Source: Ryuthela nishihirai
Lineage: Eukaryota > Arthropoda > Arachnida > Araneae > Heptathelidae
Assembly (NCBI GenBank): GCA_038380435.1
Contig: JAWZYU010000010.1
Coordinates: 45,852,135 to 45,916,134, forward strand
Length of the DNA: 64,000 nt
Reading direction: 5' to 3'
Program-made: the position numbers and the translations under genes
Shown: positions 58,027 through 64,000 of the stretch, piece by piece
Position numbering within the stretch: the stretch's first letter is position 1
How the letters are laid out: every line of letters begins with the position of its first letter
Notes under the pieces: generated by a model
The model's database searches: none
What the model was told of the DNA's origin: nothing
The model's input: only the letters and a program-made list of their open reading frames with translations

Positions 58027-58112
58027 CCAATATCCTTGCTGTTTGTCGAGCGTTGGACGCTCAGAAGATTGGTTGCACCGCATTAAGTGCGGACGTCTGT
58101 AAAATCGCGGTG
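58027..58112 (+). CDS. Candidate internal exon, uncertain
   Basis: Preceded by a pyrimidine-rich acceptor TGTATTTCTTTTAG and followed by a strong donor GTAAGA. One frame is open throughout (NILAVCRALDAQKIGCTALS ADVCKIAV). With 57794-57930 it would leave a 96 nt intron, but phase 0 joining gives a stop after about 20 codons. Unrecognised. Confidence 0.3.
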
Positions 58113-58667
58113 GTAAGAAATGGTAATATATTGGGAGTTAAATTGGGAATAAGATTTCTGTTATTGTTTAAGTATACTTTAGCTCAGGAGTTATTTGTTA
58201 TGTGTTCAGTTACATGTTATATCTATGTGTTAACCGAGTAGACGGAGACGTGCAAGGCTTACACCCTTGGTAATCCAACCTTCGTTTAGCCGGTTAACAA
58301 GACGTTCAAAATACTAAATAGTAAGTAAATATATTCGGGTCGATTTGTAGTAACCCAGGTGGATCTGATTTATACCCTCCATTCACAGAAATCGATATTT
58401 CATTACATCTGGTCTGGAAATCGGGTTTCAATTATTTTAAATATCTTTTTGTTCTTTATCATTTAACAACAGATAAAAATGCCCAATTATTTTTTACCAA
58501 ATGTTTCGAAATATATTCAATTATGGCAAATTACATTAATAACAATTGCATTAATTATATTAGTATTAATAATATTTACATTAATATTAATAAAATTGCA
58601 TTAACCTGTAAATAATGCTTTTCCTTTTCATTGTATATTACATTATTAAATATAATAAATAATAAAT

Positions 58668-58700
58668 ACCCCCTCAAGCAGCTGCTTGCCACAGCGGTCG
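58668..58700 (-). repeat. SINE S2 tail fragment
   Basis: AATAAATACCCCCTCAAGCA GCTGCTTGCCACAG, identical to the end of the S2 copy at 16568-16601. Confidence 0.75.
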
Positions 58701-59224
58701 AGTACGTACAAATTTTCTGCACAACTTAAACCCACCATAGCACAATTTGCCCATATTTAATTTTATTTCGTTATAGAATTTTCTATGACTGACAAATTGT
58801 ATCCAAGTGCTGGAACTTGAATTGAAATACGAAATTATTTGAAAAATTCCATTTTGTGAATGAGACAATATTGTTTTTTCGGGTTTAGAAACTTCTGACG
58901 TGGAGACTATGTTCGGAATCCCAAAATACATCCACATCTTCTCTCCCCAAAAAGAGGGGGGGGGGGCGAAATTTTATTAGTAGAGGAGAATCAATCGTAA
59001 GCGTTTTATGCGAAATGAAAGCTTGCGACGTGGAGAGTGAAATCTCATATACTTTAGAGCAGTGGTTCTCAAAGGATGTGCCGAGAAATTTGGGATGGAA
59101 TTGTAGATAAAAGGAAATTTAGAAACCATTTTGTTGCTCCTTCCTGAAACTGATTCTTCATTTAACTTTTTTCCGTTTAATAAAAAACTTATCCATATGA
59201 AAATGGGATAACATGCAGGGCACA

Positions 59225-59492
59225 AAGCGGGGACGGATCTAGGGGGTGCAAAGGGACCAACCCCCCCCCCCCCTTCTTTTAGAATACAATAAGGGTAAAA
59301 GAGGGAACACTTATTAAATTTATTTATATTTTATGCATTTTTGAAGATTTTTTTTAAAAACCTTCAAGTAGAGGATGAAATGTTAGAGTGCATTGGAAAT
59401 GAAGTCTCTTGGCCTCCCCTTTGACATTTCTTTTTTTGACTCGATTTTGTTTCTTGGGGCCTGCCTCGATTTTTTTCTAGATACGGGCCTTA
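59225..59492. repeat. Short repeat sharing ends with the Tc1-bearing block
   Basis: Starts GGGGACGGATCTAGGGGG and ends CTCGATTTTTTTCTAGATAC, with GATCTAG/CTAGATAC as short inverted ends. Internal segments (AGAATACAATAAGGGTAAAA, TTGTTTCTTGGGGCC) match the two flanks of the Tc1 relic at 40330-41800 and hence of 1060-2790. Confidence 0.5.
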
Positions 59493-59499
59493 CACAAAG

Positions 59500-60850
59500 C
59501 ATACCGTTAATACACACAGCGTAGTACTAACCTTAATACACGTCAGAACTTAAAAAAAAAGTTCTCTGCGTTTACAAACGACTCCACAAAAATGGCTATT
59601 ATTGAAGACAAATTGCGCATGTGCGAATTTCCCGTAGTATTACCACCAAATTTTTAGTGCCATCAGTATTCACGGCGAAATATACGATGTGCCGTGAGCA
59701 AAAAAAAAGTTTGAGTATCACTGCTTTAAAGAAAGAGAAAAACCCGAGCAACAGAAGATAAATTTGCTTGTTAATCATAATGCACGAAAATGTGAAGTTG
59801 TACAATAAACAAAAGGTTATATATAAATAAGTCAGAGGACCTAAAGATATCCTAGCTTTGGGTCTCAAGTAAGAGTCATCTGGCCCAGACTGAAAGGTTA
59901 AAGTAGCGTCCAAAGGATAATTTGCTTTTGACAGAGTCATAAGCGAAAGGCTTCCTCTGGGAGACTTTTTTTGTTCCTTTTCAGAAACAAAAGAGCGAAT
60001 GCTTCACTTTGTCGTCAGTCTGTCAAATTCTTTGTTTTTAGAAACGGATCAAAAATTCTTTTGTGTTGGTTAGGTATTGTGAAATAGTTACGATTCGTAC
60101 TTGCGAAATCTCCATGCAACTAATTGCGCCATCAAACAGTGAAAAAAGTTGAAAATGGCAAACATTTCAATATTGTAATCGATGTAATTATATTAGAAAT
60201 TTTTAATATTAATGGTAACATTTCACCATCAGCACAAGCACAATTTTTCTTGTTTTTAGTGATAATATTTATTTCCAAAAGCAAAGAATTATTTTTTCGT
60301 TGAATAGGTATTTGATAAACTATTATGATTCATAGTTTTTGAATCTCCCAAAAGTTTTAATTGCAATCTCTGACGGTGGAATAATTCCAAAATTTCAAAC
60401 ATTTAACATATATTGCTAAAGATATGATGTTTTACTGATAAAATATCACAATCAAGGACTTAACACGTGCAGCAACGATTTGTCCCTTCACTTCGGGAGG
60501 GGGGGGGGGGGTGCAGGGAGTGACGAAACGTTTCGTTTTAAGAGATTAATGAAAGTTCTTTTTGAGTTGAACAGGTACTAACGAAATATGATGATTCATA
60601 TTTTTCAAACCCTTCAAAAGGCTTTAATTTACATCCTTTCATTTTCACTGAAATGATCTTATTAGTGACGGTAATCGATATGTGCTGGAGTCATTCGGTC
60701 TAATGTTCAACTGCTATTAGGGACAAGACTACAGTATTAATTTTTTTCCCGTCAATTAGGTGAAAAAAATGAATAGCCTTAAAGTCCAGCCAGAGTTTTA
60801 CCTCGCTGACAGAGAAACTGAAAGAATTAACTGAAGCTGAATTTTGTTGT
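59500..60850. other. No gene seen
   Basis: AT-rich with a G run at about 60490-60503. The 113-codon minus frame at 59599-59940 has a hydrophobic stretch but no recognisable family. Confidence 0.4.
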
Positions 60851-60851
60851 G

Positions 60852-61210
60852 GTTTGGGTTGTTTACCTCTAAGTGACACTTTTGTGCATTCAATGGGCTA
60901 AACCGCCAGGTCATAAGGACCACAAAGGTTCAGAGGAGGTTGGGGAAGGGGACCCACTGGATTACACTTGGCAGACAGATGAGAGCTTTCTGTCTGGGCC
61001 TTCCAGCATGTTCTGTAACGTGCACAGGGTATGGCTCTCCTTCATACATGGTCAGGGCTCAACAACCCATCAGAATGACCGCGACCTTTGTAATCTCATC
61101 GGTGTTCCCTTTCACACCGAGAGTAGGGTGGAGCTTATGGGAGATAAATCTCAACGCTGATACAGTGGGAACTCGAAATTGGGAATATAGCATTACTAGT
61201 CTGGTGCTGG
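60852..61210 (-). repeat. SINE S1, diverged copy
   Basis: Starts GGGTTGTTTACCTCTAAGTG, has CGTGCACAGGGTATGGCTCT and ends in a weak tRNA-like head (AACTCGAAATTGGGAATATA). Confidence 0.85.
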
Positions 61211-61641
61211 TGATTATGATTCAGGCAAGACATGGTGGCTACCTCAGGTACCAAAGTTTCAGTTTGTGCTTCTGTTCAGGAGACTTCAAAATAGCTTGTT
61301 CCCTTCAATCGGTTAGCTAGATAATCAGCGTTATCTGCTCTCTGATTGGCCCATTCAACACACCGAAATTGTCTTTCATTTTGAGAGTTTAAACTCTCTA
61401 GATCGCTCCTTGAGCTGAGTTTGGTTAAATTGACATCGAATGTCAGAGAATACACTGATGATCTTTAAGCTGATCGCAGTGCTATGACTTTACTCTTTTT
61501 ACCTACAGGGTGCCGATATTTATGAAAATTACATGATAAAATTCAAAGCAGTATTTATATAGCTTAGTAGTTATAAGAGACAAAAAAAGTAACATCAAGT
61601 ACCAGGTTACCAATTAAAAACCCATTAACACCTGATAAATA

Positions 61642-61941
61642 ATGAATAATGACGTAACTCAGATAAAACATGGCGATATGTTTTGGCAGTTCCCGAAGGT
61701 GGTCATTCTCAAGTGTAAAAGATATATTTCGAAAGACATGGAGCTGGCCATTTCGTTGCAATACGAGAACACGGTGCAATTCCAAGTTATCATGCAAACT
61801 GCCTTTGTGGTTCACATAAAGGATACGTTATTTTTATTTACTTTTTATTGCGTGCAAACTTTAACAGCTTTAGTACAATACAGTGTTAAGATGATTTTCA
61901 ACTATGATTTAATATACAAATTCCATGTGATTAATTTTTAG
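61642..61941 (+). CDS. Small ORF of unknown function (100 codons)
   Basis: Reads MNNDVTQIKHGDMFWQFPKV, then KRYISKDMELAISLQYENTV and further to a TAA at 61939-61941. The first two thirds use more G/C at third positions (TTC CCG AAG GTG GTC) than the flanks, as coding DNA would; the last third is AT-rich like the background. A weak acceptor-like AACTCAG precedes it at 61661. It could be a fossil exon or a fragment of an unknown TE. The opposite strand is also open (61564-61815), which lowers confidence. Confidence 0.25.
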   Translation: MNNDVTQIKHGDMFWQFPKVVILKCKRYISKDMELAISLQYENTVQFQVIMQTAFVVHIKDTLFLFTFYCVQTLTALVQYSVKMIFNYDLIYKFHVINF

Positions 61942-61944
61942 AGA

Positions 61945-63125
61945 ATGCGTTTAATAACAAGTTAGTTTACCTCACGACTGTTTATACACTGTAGTGCGTA
62001 CTCAACATCTTCTCATGTAAGAAAAGTTGAGGGGTTTTGATACTTTGGCGACTAGGAGCTACCATATTCCATAAATACTTCTCTTAATATGCAAAAAGTA
62101 TATATTTAAGTGTGTAATAGAGATTACAACTTGTATCTTAATCCTTGCGTACTCTACCAACACGTTACTATATGGAGACATTAAAATCTTAGAATTTATA
62201 TCTTCGGATGAGTTACCTGTTTTCGTTTTACAATTATCACTTACAGATCCACAAGGGTTGATAGGAATGGCATTCTGTGTAGGTTAAATTTCTTCAGAAC
62301 AATCTGAAATATATTCCATAAGACTGGAATCAAGGATTGAAACTGCCAAGATAGATACAGCAGATCACTGGGATGCTCCCGAAATCACTCATGACCAGTT
62401 GAAATATGGACGTGATCATGACTACCATTTGAAAGGGAACCACGTCGATCTCAGTCCTTAATAACTGCCATTTTGTCCACAGATACAATGGATTCCAATA
62501 GAAACTTCCCATGCTATAATATCCCTACCATCAGCCAGAGGTTTGGGATTGAAACAATCCGAGCGATGCTTCACTTCATCTGCAACACACTTTGGACGTT
62601 CTTTATGAGATTTTTTTTCCATTATGAGAATTTGAAATGAGAAGTGATAATGGCTGAATTAACAACGCTGCATGCAATCAATTGGTCACTTGAAGGGATT
62701 TAAAGCAATTTATTAAAGAAATTCGCAGCCCACTGCAAACGGTTGCCTAGTTCCTTATCTAAGTGAGCTCTTTACGGTAAATCCACGGCGAGAACTTCAT
62801 TCACTTTGGAGATGGCGAAATCATTTCTTCTCTTACCATATTTAAATGTGGGCTCAGATAGGAAAGATTTTGTGCAATAATATTAGAATGATATCATTGG
62901 TGGTCATTGCATCTCTTTCGTCCTCATAATCTATCTGCAGAATCATCACATTGCTTTCAAAATCACATTAATTATCTTTACCTATTGTAAGAGATATGCA
63001 AACGATTCAACCCTTCGCTTGAAAAAGCGTGATCACAGAGCCAGGATGGGTCTTTCTCCTGATGCTTTAATGGGATATTAATTATTTGAATAAATGTTTT
63101 CGTACTAGGGGTTGTGTGCATGACT
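61945..63125. other. No gene seen
   Basis: AT-rich, frames up to 60 codons, no recognised repeats. Confidence 0.4.
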
Positions 63126-63129
63126 AGGT

Positions 63130-63170
63130 AAGTGTCATTTGAATACACATTGTGTATTCAAATGACACTT
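63130..63170. repeat. Perfect 20 bp palindrome with 1 nt loop
   Basis: AAGTGTCATTTGAATACACA, one T, then the exact complement TGTGTATTCAAATGACACTT. Confidence 0.97.
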
Positions 63171-63335
63171 ATAAGTCAGATTGGTTTACACTTGCTTCAT
63201 CGATTCGACTTTTAAAAAAATATTTTTAACAGATCGGGGATGTTTTGCAAGGGATAGCCGAGATTAGATATTTGTTACAAATCATCGACATCTATCGAAA
63301 CTACAATGATTATTCCCTAAAATAATGATGATGCT

Positions 63336-63575
63336 TATGGGCCTAGAAAGACTGTCATCCATCAGATAGGACGTTAATGCAAGGCCCCGTATGCAGGAGA
63401 ACAATATTCTGTGCACGTTGAAGAACAGGGAGACTTCCATCTATTTCTTAAGAGCTGTCCAAAGGATCTCTTTCACCAATCTTCTCTGAATCCTTTAGGT
63501 CTTTTGTGTCCTTTAGGTCTCTGTTCATTTAACACATTGTAGGAGAAAAAGTGTCTTTAGGAGGTAAAAAAAATC
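63336..63575 (+). repeat. SINE S1, partial copy without head
   Basis: GCTTATGGGCCTAGAAAGAC, GTGCACGTTGAAGAACAGGG and the end GTCTTTAGGAGGTAAAAA. Confidence 0.8.
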
Positions 63576-63866
63576 GAACATTTCTATGTTTACATTTTAG
63601 GAAAAATAATTATTTCAAAAATAACCCTGGTGTTCGTTTGAGGAAATACTTGAGATTTCTTCTCGTGTATCATGTCTTCTTTTAAAGTTTATATCTTATG
63701 ATGAATGATTTTTCTTTAATTAGTAACATACGGCAAGCAATTATAATCTTATTAGTTCTGTTTGCGATTTATATTCAGTTGTTGCCGAATGTGAGACTCA
63801 TTATTATTTACTATTAAATTCTGACAGATTGAGCAACATTTCATTCTCTTTCTCTGTTTTATGTAG

Positions 63867-64000
63867 GTATGATGTAGAGGAGAAGGCTTTAGCAAAAGCT
63901 ACACTGGAGGAGAGCAATGAGCGTGCCTCCGGACGAACGCCAGCCATACGAGCACTTGACGAGGAAACCCCTGCTAGGAACACAGAGTCGAACCCTCTGC
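63867..64000 (+). CDS. Candidate host-gene exon cut by the window edge
   Basis: A strong acceptor (pyrimidine tract TTCTCTTTCTCTGTTTTATG then TAG at 63864-63866) is followed by a frame open to the end of the window: after one leading G it reads YDVEEKALAKATLEESNERA SGRTPAIRALDEETPARNTE SNPL. G/C content and codon use rise sharply at the acceptor, unlike the surrounding repeats. The peptide is polar and acidic, like a linker or cytoplasmic region. I do not recognise the protein. It is the most gene-like sequence in the window that is not a transposon. Confidence 0.5.

Noticed and set aside
1..64000. CRISPR arrays, operons, riboswitches
   Set aside because: No regularly spaced repeats with unique spacers and no prokaryotic gene organisation anywhere.

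Overview
This is an AT-rich, intron- and intergenic-type stretch of a metazoan nuclear genome. It carries no operons, no bacterial-type genes and no tRNA or rRNA gene I would defend. Nearly everything recognisable is transposable-element (TE) debris: Tc1/mariner-like transposase relics, a non-LTR retrotransposon with an RNase H domain, a solo LTR, hAT and piggyBac-like elements, pogo-like and foldback MITEs, and more than 15 copies of a tRNA-headed SINE. The mix fits an arthropod-like genome; I lean to a chelicerate, but the sequence does not prove it.

The dominant structure is a giant inverted repeat. Positions 1-22196 and 28468-42846 are reverse complements of each other, separated by a 6.3 kb spacer. 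In the stretches I aligned by eye the arms differ by a few percent, so this is not a trivially copied sequence. They also differ by insertions and deletions. Left-arm extras are a LINE, a partial Tc1 duplication, a 3.35 kb tandem duplication, a 538 bp insert, a 0.66 kb MITE and a 0.94 kb coiled-coil pseudogene segment. The right arm has a 1.8 kb extra block. These account for almost all of the 7.8 kb length difference. Because one arm often keeps the empty site of a TE present in the other, the pair works as a dated record of insertions. The main alternative is an assembly artefact in which two divergent haplotypes were joined head to head.

Layout: 0-2.6 kb Tc1 relic; 3.2-8.5 kb SINE split by a solo LTR, itself split by the LINE; 8.9-9.8 kb second Tc1 relic; 10-13 kb MITE, SINE and a degenerate minus-strand ORF; 13.2-19.7 kb SINEs, pogo-like MITEs and the left-only tandem duplication; 19.8-20.5 kb MITE with internal palindromes; 22.2-28.5 kb spacer with two SINEs and a non-autonomous hAT with perfect target duplication; 28.5-42.8 kb mirror image.

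The right third (42.8-64 kb) is single copy. It holds a Tc1 relic with a hAT MITE inside it (43.3-44.8 kb), a 42 bp tandem repeat, a foldback MITE, SINEs, a 3 kb hAT with a broken transposase that is also split by a piggyBac-like MITE (50.4-53.4 kb), a pogo-like MITE that keeps a scrap of coding sequence, several near-perfect hairpins, and a few weak candidates for host exons. The best candidate host exon runs off the right edge at 63867-64000. No complete host protein-coding gene is visible, so no pathway can be described.
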